Below are positions 1-9,633 of a stretch of 64,000 bases of DNA, one piece after another (within the stretch, counting starts at the first letter, position 1; each line of letters begins with the position of its first letter). The position numbers and the translations under genes are program-made. The notes under the pieces were generated by a model. The model was not told the DNA's origin. It worked only from the letters and a program-made list of their open reading frames with translations, and made no database searches. Origin of the DNA: Psoroptes ovis (Eukaryota; Arthropoda; Arachnida; Sarcoptiformes; Psoroptidae); NCBI GenBank assembly GCA_002943765.1, contig PQWQ01000021.1, forward strand, positions 806,001 through 870,000. Reading direction: 5' to 3'.

Positions 1-164
1 AACAATATTTGTATTGTCAAATTCAATGAATATCAATCTCATTAAAGCAACAATGTATGGAGATGTATCAATATTTTTTATTTTTTCGATTTTTACCCAA
101 ATGAGATTTGAATTCATTTATTCATTTTGAAAAAATTTACGTTTTTTTTTTCTCAATGAAATTA

Positions 165-246
165 TTAGGTTGTCCGATAAGTTTTTGCCAATTTTCTCAT
201 GATTTCCCTGCGATATCAATCGGCAAGAACTTATGGGACAACCTAA
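165..246 (+). repeat. TTAGG hairpin element, subfamily B
   Basis: 82 bp. Left end TTAGGTTGTCCGATAAG, right end CTTATGGGACAACCTAA. The centre has the subfamily-B ATTTTCTCATGATTTCCC segment. TA precedes the left end; the right flank is AATT, so the right TA is lost. Confidence 0.85.
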
Positions 247-257
247 AATTCAAATTC

Positions 258-320
258 AACGAAACGAATTCGAACGAATTTGACTCGAATTCGAGTCGAA
301 TTCGAATTCGAATCGAATTC
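258..320. repeat. GAATTCGA simple repeat
   Basis: Irregular run of GAATTCGA / TCGAATTC units that are self-complementary, giving many overlapping short palindromes. It abuts the hairpin element ending at 246. Confidence 0.7.
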
Positions 321-429
321 TGACCAATGAATTCGCATTGGAAGATGCAAATTCACCATATCTGGCGCGGTTGGCTTAGCTGCGCTTGTCAAGAGCTTGT
401 CAAGCGCTTTTGACAAAAAAAAAATTTGG

Positions 430-434
430 TCATT
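430..434. other. target-site duplication (left), copia element
   Basis: TCATT, repeated exactly at 6745-6749 directly outside the other LTR. Five bp is the usual copia duplication length. Confidence 0.9.
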
Positions 435-556
435 TGTTATGAGGTGAGCCCTATTGGGTTGCAATAGACCATTAGGTAGCAATAGGTACCTCATATATAA
501 ACGACGTACACTCCAGCCATCTAGTCAATGTTCACTAGTCTCTCGTGCATGCAACA
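435..556 (+). repeat. 5' LTR of copia element
   Basis: 122 bp, starts TGTTATGAGG and ends CATGCAACA, so the termini are the inverted TGTT/AACA. It contains TATATAAA at about 494-501, a plausible core promoter. One difference from the 3' LTR. Confidence 0.97.
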
Positions 557-567
557 TGGTAGCAGAG
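557..567 (+). other. primer-binding site (initiator Met tRNA)
   Basis: TGGTAGCAGAG begins at the first base after the 5' LTR. It is complementary to the 3' end (CTCTGCTACCA) of metazoan initiator methionine tRNA. The match continues for 11 bases and then breaks. Confidence 0.85.
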
Positions 568-596
568 CTCTACCCACGAATTTAAATTTTAACTTA

Positions 597-759
597 CAAG
601 GGAACATTGCAAACTGCCGGATCGGGATCGAGATAATTCTTGTATCATTTATTAGGGTATGCCTTGGCATAACTATTTCGAGGGGTCTTAGCTGCCACCT
701 CTTTATCAGTGAGCGTGAGGGGGCGAAAAGAAGTGCATGAGGCAAAGAGGCTTTTTACA
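597..759 (+). repeat. left terminal inverted repeat of Tc5-like element
   Basis: 163 bp, matching the reverse complement of 2575-2737 with one mismatch seen (CATTGCAAACTG here, CATTGCCAACTG in the partner). The last 18 codons and the stop of the transposase lie in this repeat. Confidence 0.95.
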
Positions 760-2238
760 GTAACCGCATTGAATAAAAGCCGAAACATTGCAGTCGATCG
801 AACATTTTTCGTCCAAAACATCAAAGAGAACCTTATCGATCGGGTCAAACATCGGGCAGTCGACAGGAAAGCCAGATTTTTTCCATGCAAACAAGATCAT
901 AGTGTTGAATACCGGGGCTCTGAACTGATTCCAAATTAGAGAGTGAGCGACGATAACTGTTTTTCGATCATGTAGAACAACTGGAAGATCGTCGAGGATG
1001 ATTCGCTCAGTGAACCTTTTCATAAAGTCTTTCCACTGATGGAAAAAATATACGTCTAATGGCTGAAGGAAAGATGTCGAGCCTTCTGGCAGCATCCTTA
1101 TTGTGATTTCTTTGCCTTCGATTTCGAATAGATCTGCGGCCTTGTGAGAAGAAAAGGAATCAATAACGAGACACGCTTTTTCTTCAACGACGGCATTAAG
1201 ACATTGGTCTGCCCACTCTTTCAAGATCGATTTCTCGACTTTGCCTGATTTGCTACAAGTGATAAATACTCCTGGTATTCTTGGCAATGATGCAGCTACT
1301 CTTGGTCCGAATTTGCCGCTTGGTTCTTGCAAGACGATCATTAACCGTGGAAGAAGTTTTCCTGCCATCGATATCATTGGCTGAATAGTGTAAGAATGTG
1401 TCAAAGAAGAAGATGAACGAGCGGCATCTAAAGTATCTCTTTCTCCTTCGAACGATAACGTCCTGTTACCATGCATCTCGTATTGATAGCCAGACTGATC
1501 AGTATTGATAATCTGCTCCGGCGAAAAGTTCGGAACTATTTCCTCATTGAAATCGTGGAGAAACTCGACGCCTTTGTTTTCTATTTCCTCTTTGTCCCTT
1601 TGCTGTTTCATTGTGACGAATTTGGTAATTTTACGAGAAACGATTTTGTTTCTCTTTTTAAATTCATAAATCCATGAACTCGAAGCCCTGAAGTCAACCA
1701 ATTGAAGTCGTCTAGCCTCTTCGAGCGCCCATCTACGGAGATCCCGGTCATGAATAGTTGAGTTATTAGCCCTTGCCGAGGTGAACATTGTCCAGCAGTG
1801 AGATGATATCTTCGCATACTTTTCACGATTTGTGCCCATTTTCTCCAAATATCGTCGGAAATTCGTCAAGTACTTGTCATGTTTTACCCTCCTGAACATA
1901 TGTTGCACGGATGAAAATGAATGTCCTTCGTCTTTATACTTCAATACTCTTTCAATGTACTCGTATGTAAAGAATTCCGTCGGCGCTTGCAGTGGTTCGA
2001 AGGTGGTGACGTACTCAATTTCATCTTCAGACGGATCAGGTAAAAGCTCCTCGTCTTCGATCATTTCGTAGTTCGAAGCCTCTTCGATTTTTCTTATCAA
2101 ACCTAAAATGCTCCTCGAAAGCTCTTTTTCGGCTTCGTTTGCCTCACGAGATGGTCTTGGGATATTTATCTTTCGAAGTTCCTCTAATAATGATCCACAA
2201 TTAATGTTCATTGTGTAAGTCACTTTGCCGAAGTTCAA
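706..2238 (-). CDS. Tc5-like DDE/D transposase
   Basis: Intact 510-residue frame read right to left. Residues about 86-210 hold two helix-turn-helix-like blocks of the kind that bind terminal repeats in the pogo/Tc5/CENP-B group. The catalytic core shows NTDQSG (D247), VIDSFSSH (D360) and LQPLD (D395), giving a DDxD triad with 34 residues between the last two acids, and the TSFLQPLD signature typical of DDE_1 transposases. The C-terminus is Cys/His-rich (C479, C483, C491, C494, C499, H502), resembling a small zinc-binding tail, and is encoded inside the left inverted repeat. The start at 2238 is the first Met; a second in-frame Met lies nine codons later (M10). It would cut and reinsert the surrounding 2.1-kb element. 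The TTA duplication and CTTAG target point to Tc4/Tc5 rather than pogo, which duplicates TA. Confidence 0.93.
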   Translation of the reverse strand: MNFGKVTYTMNINCGSLLEELRKINIPRPSREANEAEKELSRSILGLIRKIEEASNYEMIEDEELLPDPSEDEIEYVTTFEPLQAPTEFFTYEYIERVLKYKDEGHSFSSVQHMFRRVKHDKYLTNFRRYLEKMGTNREKYAKISSHCWTMFTSARANNSTIHDRDLRRWALEEARRLQLVDFRASSSWIYEFKKRNKIVSRKITKFVTMKQQRDKEEIENKGVEFLHDFNEEIVPNFSPEQIINTDQSGYQYEMHGNRTLSFEGERDTLDAARSSSSLTHSYTIQPMISMAGKLLPRLMIVLQEPSGKFGPRVAASLPRIPGVFITCSKSGKVEKSILKEWADQCLNAVVEEKACLVIDSFSSHKAADLFEIEGKEITIRMLPEGSTSFLQPLDVYFFHQWKDFMKRFTERIILDDLPVVLHDRKTVIVAHSLIWNQFRAPVFNTMILFAWKKSGFPVDCPMFDPIDKVLFDVLDEKCSIDCNVSAFIQCGYCKKPLCLMHFFSPPHAH

Positions 2239-2574
2239 ACACTAAAGTGTCGTGCGAAATTCAAAACAATGGACGACTTTTATTTGAACCAAAATTGTAC
2301 TTTTATTTCTGATTAAAGTTTACAAATGAATATTATAAATTTAAATCAAATACAAAATGATGACTTACAATTCTTTGTGATAAAGGGAATTTGGATTAAT
2401 TTTGAAACAGATGAAAAATTTTAAATCAATTATACACAACACAGAGGAAAATTCAAATGGATGATATAGCAATTGACAGTACAATGGTTTTTATATGAAA
2501 TCAAAATTAACAGAAATTTCTGGAAATGTTCAGAAACCAATGGAATAGAAATTTATAGCAATCAAGGAAACACG

Positions 2575-2737
2575 TGTAAAAAGCCTCTTTGCCTCATGCA
2601 CTTCTTTTCGCCCCCTCACGCTCACTGATAAAGAGGTGGCAGCTAAGACCCCTCGAAATAGTTATGCCAAGGCATACCCTAATAAATGATACAAGAATTA
2701 TCTCGATCCCGATCCGGCAGTTGGCAATGTTCCCTTG
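2575..2737 (-). repeat. right terminal inverted repeat of Tc5-like element
   Basis: 163-bp partner of 597-759. The transposase reads away from this end, so it probably holds the promoter side. The 336 bp between it and the start codon are AT-rich. Confidence 0.95.
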
Positions 2738-2856
2738 TTAGTGAATTTTTATACTTGTGAATTTTTTTTTTCAACGGCTTTTTATTTTTCTTTGCTTTAA
2801 TCTATAAATTGATTGTGATAAAATAATAACATTTACCATCTTGTGAAGTAATTAAA

Positions 2857-5800
2857 ATGGTTGAAACTAGAAGTGCATCAAACAATATGGCGAATGAAAA
2901 TAATTTGGTTAATTCCTTGCGAAATTTGGTGATGGCTGAAAATCAACGTCCAAAAATCAATCCAGCACCACTGAATATAAAATTTGATGGAGACAATTTA
3001 AAAGATTGGCTTTTCGAACTTAAATTATGGGCGATCGAAAGCAAGTGTGATGAATTGCTGGACGTTGACCAAATAACAATTGGAAAAGAAGAAGACATCA
3101 AAATGATAAGAGCAACAATCTTGCGAAACATGAATCGAGATATCGCCATGTTGGTTTGTGATAAGAATTTACCATCTGAGATCATTGAAGAATTGAAAGC
3201 AAGATATGAACAGTCGTCCAGCAGAAAGATGGTTCAATTGCACGCAGAATGGAGCGCAATTAAAATGAAACCTGATGAATCGTTACAGGCGTACATATCA
3301 AGATTTGACCTAAAATTACAAGAGGCTTATAAAGCCGGAGCAAATATTCCAAATGAAATCATTATTGACAAATTCCTCAAGAGCTTAACATCTAAATATG
3401 ATTCTTATAAACAAGTCTTAGAAATGAGTGATAATCTGGATTATCTTACAATCAAACAGAAATTAATTGGCATAAAATTTGATAATGATAATAATAACAA
3501 CAGCCAAATTCCATCAAATCAAGCCTTTCAATCGAATCAACAAAATTTTCAACGGTCGCGCAGAATGCCGCGTAAATGTTACAACTGTGGTTCAGCCAAT
3601 CACATTATTAGAAATTGTCCAACCGCCATTTTGCAACGTCAGCAGCGCCAACAATATGGCCGACAAAACTTCAACAATCAAAGGCGAAATGTCAACAGTC
3701 GTCGCGCATTGTTGTCACAGCAAGATGAAAGTGAAAGCATTGAACAACACTACGCATTCGCCGTACCAGACAGCAATAATTCAAATGAGTGGTATGTCGA
3801 TAGCGCTTCATCGAACCACTACTCCAACAGTGATTTGAACTTCAAAAACAAGCGCAATCATATTTCAACGGTTTTGGCGGCCAATGGCCAGCAATGTTCA
3901 GTGCAATCGATTGGTGATATGGATTTGAAAACAGAAAATGGAGTCGTGATGAAATTAAAAAACGTCCAATATATACCAGAATTTGAGAAAAATTTGCTTT
4001 CGTTTCCAGCAACCTGTGACCGCGGAAACATTGTCATTTTCAACCGTAACGAATGCATCTTTGTAGATGAAAATTGTGATTTGTATTTCGACGAAACTAA
4101 ATTGAAAATGAAAGTTCCCCGAAAAAATAATGCTTATGTATTCAATGCAAATAAAACAAATTTTGACAATTATCCCATGTCTCTATATAATGATGAAAAC
4201 AATGCTTTCGCGGTAATACCTTGGCATCGTAGATTTGGCCATCCAGGCATAAACAAATTATCCAGAATGTTAAACACCACAATCAGACATTTAGATTGTG
4301 AAGAATGCAATATGACCAAAATTGTTAGGACTTCTCATCCTGAGAGATTTGAAAATTTCAAATTGATGCAACGTGTCAGTGCTGATATTATGGGCCCGTT
4401 GCCTGATTCGTTTGCTGGCCATAAATATGTATTACATCTAGTTGAGCATTCATCTTCATTTGGTGGTGTCTACATGATCAAGACAAAAACAGAAGCGGTA
4501 AAATATGTCATCGATTTCATCAATTATTGCGAAAATCAAACAAACAAAAAATTGAAAGAGTTTTTCTCAGACAATGGCACTGAATTCATAAATTATCAGT
4601 TGCAATATCATTTGAAACAGAAGGGTGTAGCATTTTTAACATCAGCACCGTATACACCTCAACAAAACGGAAAAATTGAGAGGAGAAATCGCACTTTGAT
4701 GGAATGTGCACGCACATTACTCAAAGACGCTAGAATGCCTGATGATTGTTGGCATTTAGCCGTAGGCTGTGCGAATTACCTTATCAATCGATGGCCATCA
4801 AGACGAATGTACGTTCCATTCGAGAAATTTACTGGTCAGACCGCAGTGTATAAACACATGAAAATATTCGGATCATTGGTTTATTATCGACTAAGTGACA
4901 ACATGATACCGAATAAATTTGAATATCGCGGTTCCAAAGCTGTGTTTGTTGGGTACACAGAATCGTCAAAAAACTATTTGCTGATGGACCCTAAGACCAG
5001 AAATGTCTTCAAAGCCTGTGATGTTGTGTTTAAAGAAGAGATCATGGGTTTCCCCGAAATTATGAATAACGCTTCGAATGAAATTCCGAGCGTATCTACA
5101 GCAAATAGTAATGATAATGGAAATACAAATATCGCCTGTGCAACCAGTAGCACAGATGTGATTACATACAAACAGGCCATTGAGTCAGCAGATCATGACA
5201 AATGGGAAGTGGCCATGGATCAAGAATTGAAGAGCTTGATCCAGAAGGGTGTGTACGTAGTGGTGGATCAAGCTCCAAAGAAACCGATTTCAACGAAGTG
5301 GGTTCTGCGAAAGAAATCGGATGGACGCTACAAAGCCAGATGTGTGGTTCGAGGATTCGAACAATATGGAATCAACAATCTGTACGCGCCCACACTTCAC
5401 ACATCATCGTTATTATCAGTATTGAGCGTTGCGCTGACCAGAGGGATGGCGATAAGACAGTTTGATATCAGCACAGCGTTTCTAAATTCAAAGCTGGAAG
5501 AAGAAGTATATGTAAATCCTCCGCCAGGAGTGAAAGATAAAGTTTGGCGATTAAATAAGGCGCTCTACGGCTTGAAACAAGCACCTAGAGCTTGGTACCA
5601 AACTCTGGCCAACTATTTGAAGATTAATTTGAGATTAAAAAGTTCCCTGGCTGATCCATGCGTCTTCTATGACACGCATGTGATCTTGGCTGTTTATGTT
5701 GATGATATCATTATAGCGGGAACAGACGAATCGATAGTCAACAGCATCATTAACAAAATCAAAGTGAAGTTCGAGATACATGACGTCGGCGATTGTTCCA

Positions 5801-6615
5801 ACTATTTGGGTATCAATATAGATGTCAACGATAATGTTATATACCTGGATCAAAAAGCCTATATTGATAATGTATTAGAAAATTTCGGGATGATCGAATG
5901 TAATCCAACGCAGATACCAATGGATGATTTTATTGACTTCAATAATTGTCCAATCGACAATAAGTATCCGGTGAAAGAGCTGGTGGGCAGTTTAAATTAC
6001 ATCGCGTCCCGGACCAGACCAGATATTGCGTTGTGTACTTCGTATCTGGGACGATTCGCCGACAAACCGAGTGAACAACTGTGGAATGCGTGCAAACGTG
6101 TCCTCAGGTATCTTAAAGGAACCAAGAACCAACGGCTGAAGATCAAGCCTGTTGAAGATCAGATCATCAATGTGTACACAGATGCGAGCTTCCGATCTGA
6201 TAATAACTGTCATTCAACAAGTGGTACACTCATTATGATGGATAAATCGCCAGTGTACTGGTCATCGAAGAAGCAGCAACGTCTAGCTCAATCAACTAGT
6301 GAAGCTGAATTGACCGCGGCGCTAGAAGGGTGGAAATCCGCCGAGCCGATTCGACAGCTGCTGCAAGAAATTGGAATGAAGTTAAAAATGAAACTTCACA
6401 TTGACAACAGTGCTGCAGAAGCCATCATGCGTAATAACGCATTTAAGAGATCGCGATATTTCGATTACGATCAGAAGGTTCTGGTCTCAAAATTGAATGA
6501 AGATAATAATTTAATATTGAATAAAGTACCGACATCTGAACAATTGGCTGATGGTCTGACGAAGCCGCTGAACAAAATCAAACTTCAACAGTTTACTGGC
6601 AGTGTACTCGTTTAG
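2857..6615 (+). CDS. copia-type Gag-Pol polyprotein
   Basis: Uninterrupted 1252-residue frame. The N-terminal Gag region ends in a CCHC zinc knuckle (CYNCGSANHIIRNC, residues 241-254). The aspartic protease active site is at D315 in WYVDSASSNH; most copia proteases have DSGAS or DSGCS, so Ala in the Gly position is unusual. Integrase has the HHCC finger (from H457) and a D510, D572, E608 triad with 35 residues between the last two. Reverse transcriptase has RQFDISTAFLN, ALYGLKQAPRAWY and the YVDD box (947-950). RNase H starts at VYTDAS (D1109) with STSEAEL and IDNSAA following. The single-frame Gag-Pol matches many copia elements, where Gag excess comes from splicing or processing. The stop codon is seven bases before the 3' LTR. 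No frameshift or premature stop is present. Confidence 0.97.
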   Translation: MVETRSASNNMANENNLVNSLRNLVMAENQRPKINPAPLNIKFDGDNLKDWLFELKLWAIESKCDELLDVDQITIGKEEDIKMIRATILRNMNRDIAMLVCDKNLPSEIIEELKARYEQSSSRKMVQLHAEWSAIKMKPDESLQAYISRFDLKLQEAYKAGANIPNEIIIDKFLKSLTSKYDSYKQVLEMSDNLDYLTIKQKLIGIKFDNDNNNNSQIPSNQAFQSNQQNFQRSRRMPRKCYNCGSANHIIRNCPTAILQRQQRQQYGRQNFNNQRRNVNSRRALLSQQDESESIEQHYAFAVPDSNNSNEWYVDSASSNHYSNSDLNFKNKRNHISTVLAANGQQCSVQSIGDMDLKTENGVVMKLKNVQYIPEFEKNLLSFPATCDRGNIVIFNRNECIFVDENCDLYFDETKLKMKVPRKNNAYVFNANKTNFDNYPMSLYNDENNAFAVIPWHRRFGHPGINKLSRMLNTTIRHLDCEECNMTKIVRTSHPERFENFKLMQRVSADIMGPLPDSFAGHKYVLHLVEHSSSFGGVYMIKTKTEAVKYVIDFINYCENQTNKKLKEFFSDNGTEFINYQLQYHLKQKGVAFLTSAPYTPQQNGKIERRNRTLMECARTLLKDARMPDDCWHLAVGCANYLINRWPSRRMYVPFEKFTGQTAVYKHMKIFGSLVYYRLSDNMIPNKFEYRGSKAVFVGYTESSKNYLLMDPKTRNVFKACDVVFKEEIMGFPEIMNNASNEIPSVSTANSNDNGNTNIACATSSTDVITYKQAIESADHDKWEVAMDQELKSLIQKGVYVVVDQAPKKPISTKWVLRKKSDGRYKARCVVRGFEQYGINNLYAPTLHTSSLLSVLSVALTRGMAIRQFDISTAFLNSKLEEEVYVNPPPGVKDKVWRLNKALYGLKQAPRAWYQTLANYLKINLRLKSSLADPCVFYDTHVILAVYVDDIIIAGTDESIVNSIINKIKVKFEIHDVGDCSNYLGINIDVNDNVIYLDQKAYIDNVLENFGMIECNPTQIPMDDFIDFNNCPIDNKYPVKELVGSLNYIASRTRPDIALCTSYLGRFADKPSEQLWNACKRVLRYLKGTKNQRLKIKPVEDQIINVYTDASFRSDNNCHSTSGTLIMMDKSPVYWSSKKQQRLAQSTSEAELTAALEGWKSAEPIRQLLQEIGMKLKMKLHIDNSAAEAIMRNNAFKRSRYFDYDQKVLVSKLNEDNNLILNKVPTSEQLADGLTKPLNKIKLQQFTGSVLV

Positions 6616-6622
6616 AAGGGTG
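6614..6622 (+). other. polypurine tract of copia element
   Basis: AGAAGGGTG directly before the 3' LTR is the expected place for plus-strand priming. It is short and overlaps the Gag-Pol stop codon. Exact limits are a guess. Confidence 0.6.
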
Positions 6623-6744
6623 TGTTATGAGGTGAGCCCTATTGGGTTGCAATAGACCATTAGGTAGCAATAGGTACCTCATATATAAACGACGTACACT
6701 CCAGCCATCTAGTCACTGTTCACTAGTCTCTCGTGCATGCAACA
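6623..6744 (+). repeat. 3' LTR of copia element
   Basis: 122 bp, 121/122 identical to the 5' LTR, ending CATGCAACA. TCATT follows at 6745-6749. Confidence 0.97.
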
Positions 6745-6900
6745 TCATTCACATATACAGTTATCACTTTATATATGAATGACTGAATTATTTCATTCAT
6801 TTTGTTCAGTTTTGGACAGAAAAAATGTGAATGATCTCTGTGCATCTCTGTGTTTCTGTTGGTTTTTGATGTTTTTGATTTAATTTCGATTTAGTTGTTC

Positions 6901-6923
6901 GTACTGATATATATGAATGACTC
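6901..6923 (+). repeat. dispersed TATGAATG motif
   Basis: GTAC, then TGATATATATGAATGACTC. One of the full-length 23-nt copies. Confidence 0.55.
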
Positions 6924-7302
6924 TCTCTGTTCATCATTGAATATATGGATTCGGCTTATTTGATTTGAAATGATCATTTTCAAATGTGATTTGTCTTCTG
7001 TCAAAGACTCTCTAAATGAAATGATGGAAAAAATGTTTAATTTAATTTCATTTCTCATAGAGATTTGATTCGTTCGACCTTTGACCTTTGATTTTTTGGA
7101 TGTTTTTTTTTTTTTTTTTTTTGGTGGTGACCAAATCCAAATACATTGAAAATATTCACAGAAACATCTAATCTAAAAAGGGCAAATCGATGCTACGCAT
7201 CAGGCTATAGCCTTTAACCTTGGTCACAAAATCGACCAGCATCAAACCATCAAACCAGGATCGAAAACGACCAGCGAAATCATTCGAATCGAATTGAATT
7301 GA

Positions 7303-7383
7303 TTAGGTTGTCCCATAAGTTCTTGCCGTTTTTTTAATTTTTTTTCCATTCAAAAAACGGCAAGAACTTATGGGACAACCTAA
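7303..7383 (+). repeat. TTAGG hairpin element, subfamily A
   Basis: 81 bp. Arms TTAGGTTGTCCCATAAG and CTTATGGGACAACCTAA pair perfectly, as do the inner TTCTTGCCG/CGGCAAGAA. TA follows on the right; the left flank is GA. Confidence 0.92.
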
Positions 7384-7991
7384 TAATTAAATTGAATTAT
7401 GTTGATCTCGTTTAGATAAGATATGAAATTGATAATTGAAAAATGTCAAATTTGTACTTTGAATGTACTTTCATTGTATTAAAATGTCAAAATTTTTAAT
7501 CAAAATTAGCCAGCAATGGTGGTGGTCTGTGTTTCATCAACACAAAATTGATTTGAATCATTATTTTGATTTTGATAATTTGGTCATGGACAATTGACAA
7601 TATAAGGTCTATGAATGATGGTGAGATATGGATCAGCAAAATATTTCAGAAAATACATGACCTATAGCCTGTAGTAGATAATTGAATGAATGAGCAACAA
7701 TGATGAATCATTGAATATATGAATGGTACATCTGGTAGATGATGATGACAAATGATGTATCAATTATCAAAAAAATTTGAGATGGACGAATTTTTTGAGA
7801 TGGACGAAATAATCGTGAGAATCGAATTTTGAAATGTTGAGATATTTTGATTTTTCAAAACACGAAACAGCTACAGCTACACAATGAATCAATAACAAGC
7901 GCAACAAGTGTCAAGCGTATTGTTAACAATTGTATTAACATGTTAATCAATGAAATTTCAATGAAATTTTGAATTATTTCGAACAAACAAA

Positions 7992-8180
7992 TAGCCTTTG
8001 ATTAGCGAGCTTTCAAGCCTCATAACCTCATACCGGCACAGACATAACTGACAATAGCCTCATAGCCGCAGACACAACTGACAATAGCCTTATACATCAC
8101 AGACAATAGCCTCACACACAGACATAACTGACATAGCCTCATACAGGCATAAACATCATCAAACAATAGCCTTTGATGTA
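7992..8180 (+). repeat. degenerate tandem array, AATAGCCTCATA units
   Basis: About five to six imperfect units of 22-35 bp, each starting AATAGCCT(C/T) and most ending GACATAACTGAC or a close variant. Unit length varies through internal deletions. Confidence 0.6.
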
Positions 8181-9481
8181 TCAATTATTTTTCTCACTAA
8201 AAATAACAAAACAAACAAAAACAAAGTATTGGACCGCACACAAACTCACGTGCGCGGCGGTGGTTTGTTTATGCATTTCATTGTTTGTAATTTTGACAAG
8301 TAATTTAACAGGTTATAAGCTTGTCGGTGGTGGTGGTCAGTCAAGTAAAATTACAAAACAATATCATCTCATTGTCTGTGTATATGTGTGTGTTCATACG
8401 GATTCTAACTGACCAACTACTGATTAACTTATCAATCATTTGTTCATAATCAAGGGTTATAGCCTCATAAACAACAAAGATTCTTATGGAAAAATTCGTG
8501 CACAAAAATGAAAAAAAAAGCTTTCACCTACCTGACCACTGGTCGATTGCTGAGCTGAGACCACTGAGCTGAACACTGGTCGATTACTGGTCGGTCACTG
8601 GCTGAACACTGGTTGATCACCGGTTGAATTGTTTTTAAAATCAGGTCAATCAACACACACAGAGGTAAACACTGAGTAATAATGTTCACTTGCTGAGCAT
8701 GGTGAAGATGAGCATCGAAGCTGATGGACAAATTGATGAAGAACTCACACGACGTTGGCCACAATTGGCCCCCGATGAACATGATGATAAGTGACAAGTG
8801 ACAAGTGATGAGATTTGATTTGTTGTTGTTGTTGGTCGATGTATGTCATGGATATTGTTCAAGGTATATTGTTCAAGGGCTATAGTTTCGCCAGTTGTTG
8901 TGGCTGTTGTGGCTGCGCCTGTTGTTGATGATGATGATCGTTCGATTGATGGAATTATGAAAATTTGAAAATAATTTTGATTGATCACTGATTGATTGAT
9001 TGCATGATTGCATTCATTTTTTTGTTGTTATTATTATCAATGAGGCTATAACCCTTGATAATATATATAAGGTTGATCAAAAATCGAATTGATTTGTTTT
9101 TCGGCCAAATTCTTCACCGCCACCATTCAACCATTCAAACCTCAACTCACCACCACTAAAACTATGACCATCACTCCCACCACCACCACCAACACCTTGA
9201 AATACACACACACCAACACCTTGTAACATACCCCCACACACACACACACACACCTTGATGGTGGTGGTGGTGGACATTAATTTGAATTTTTAAAAAATTA
9301 AAAAAAAATTTAATCACCACAATTTGATGATTTGGAATTTTAAAATTCGTCATCTGTTCTTTTATATACAAATGCCAGGCTATAGTAACCAAGCTAAAGA
9401 TGGGTACATGAGTCATGTACATGAGTTGAATTAAAATTTTAAAAATGATTAATTTTAGCCACAAAACAAAACAAAAATTAA

Positions 9482-9633
9482 CCCTTAAAACTCGAGCGGT
9501 GAGCATCACTCACCATTTGAGATGTAATGCAGCAACTCGATAGGCGCCTCTCAGTCACCACATTTTAATATGAGTGTGAAAAATTGTCGAGCTGCTGGCT
9601 TGCTTGCGCTGTAAATGCTTCGAGTTCTAAGGG
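9482..9633 (+). mobile_element. TTAA-flanked MITE, copy 1 (piggyBac-like)
   Basis: 152 bp between two TTAA tetranucleotides (9478-9481 and 9634-9637). The ends are CCCTTAAAACTCGA and, inverted, CCCTTAGAACTCGA. TTAA duplication and CCC/GGG ends are features of the piggyBac superfamily. No coding capacity. Two more copies are at 42111-42259 and 46982-47134. Confidence 0.85.

Larger units (their letters stand above)
1..434. other. host flank left of the copia insertion
   Basis: AT-rich DNA with one TTAGG hairpin element (165-246). Directly after it, 258-320 is a run of overlapping GAATTCGA units on both strands. The last five bases (430-434, TCATT) are the left copy of the copia target duplication. 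No gene is seen. Confidence 0.6.
597..2737 (-). mobile_element. Tc4/Tc5-like DNA transposon nested in the copia leader
   Basis: 2141 bp with near-perfect 163-bp terminal inverted repeats (597-759 and 2575-2737) starting CAAGGGAACATTGC. It is flanked by TTA on both sides (594-596, 2738-2740), and the outer bases C593 and G2741 reconstruct a CTTAG target. Known Tc4 and Tc5 elements of nematodes insert at CTNAG and duplicate TNA, so target, duplication and long inverted repeats agree. It carries one intact 510-codon transposase frame on the minus strand. With intact ends and frame, it may be autonomous. Confidence 0.93.
435..6744 (+). mobile_element. complete Ty1/copia LTR retrotransposon (with nested DNA transposon)
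   Basis: The element has LTRs at 435-556 and 6623-6744, a primer-binding site at 557-567, a Gag-Pol frame at 2857-6615, a short polypurine tract before the 3' LTR, and a TCATT duplication on both sides. Domain order is Gag, protease, integrase, reverse transcriptase, RNase H, which defines the copia (Pseudoviridae) arrangement. The LTRs differ at a single site (A at the 5' copy versus C at the 3' copy within TAGTCAMTGTTC), so insertion is recent. A 2.1-kb Tc5-like DNA transposon (597-2737) sits in the untranslated leader, leaving the protein frame intact but separating the primer-binding site from the coding region. Whether a genomic RNA carrying that insert can still be packaged is unknown. 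Confidence 0.97.
6745..9477. other. non-coding, repeat-rich stretch
   Basis: No gene is seen. Contents are a hairpin element (7303-7383), a duplicated TTTGAGATGGACGAA (about 7778-7810), a degenerate tandem array (about 7992-8180), a second array built on CACTGGTCGATTACTGG (about 8533-8632), CAACAACC/GTTGTT runs near 8820-8930, and CCACCA and CACACA microsatellites at 9160-9275. Confidence 0.6.
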
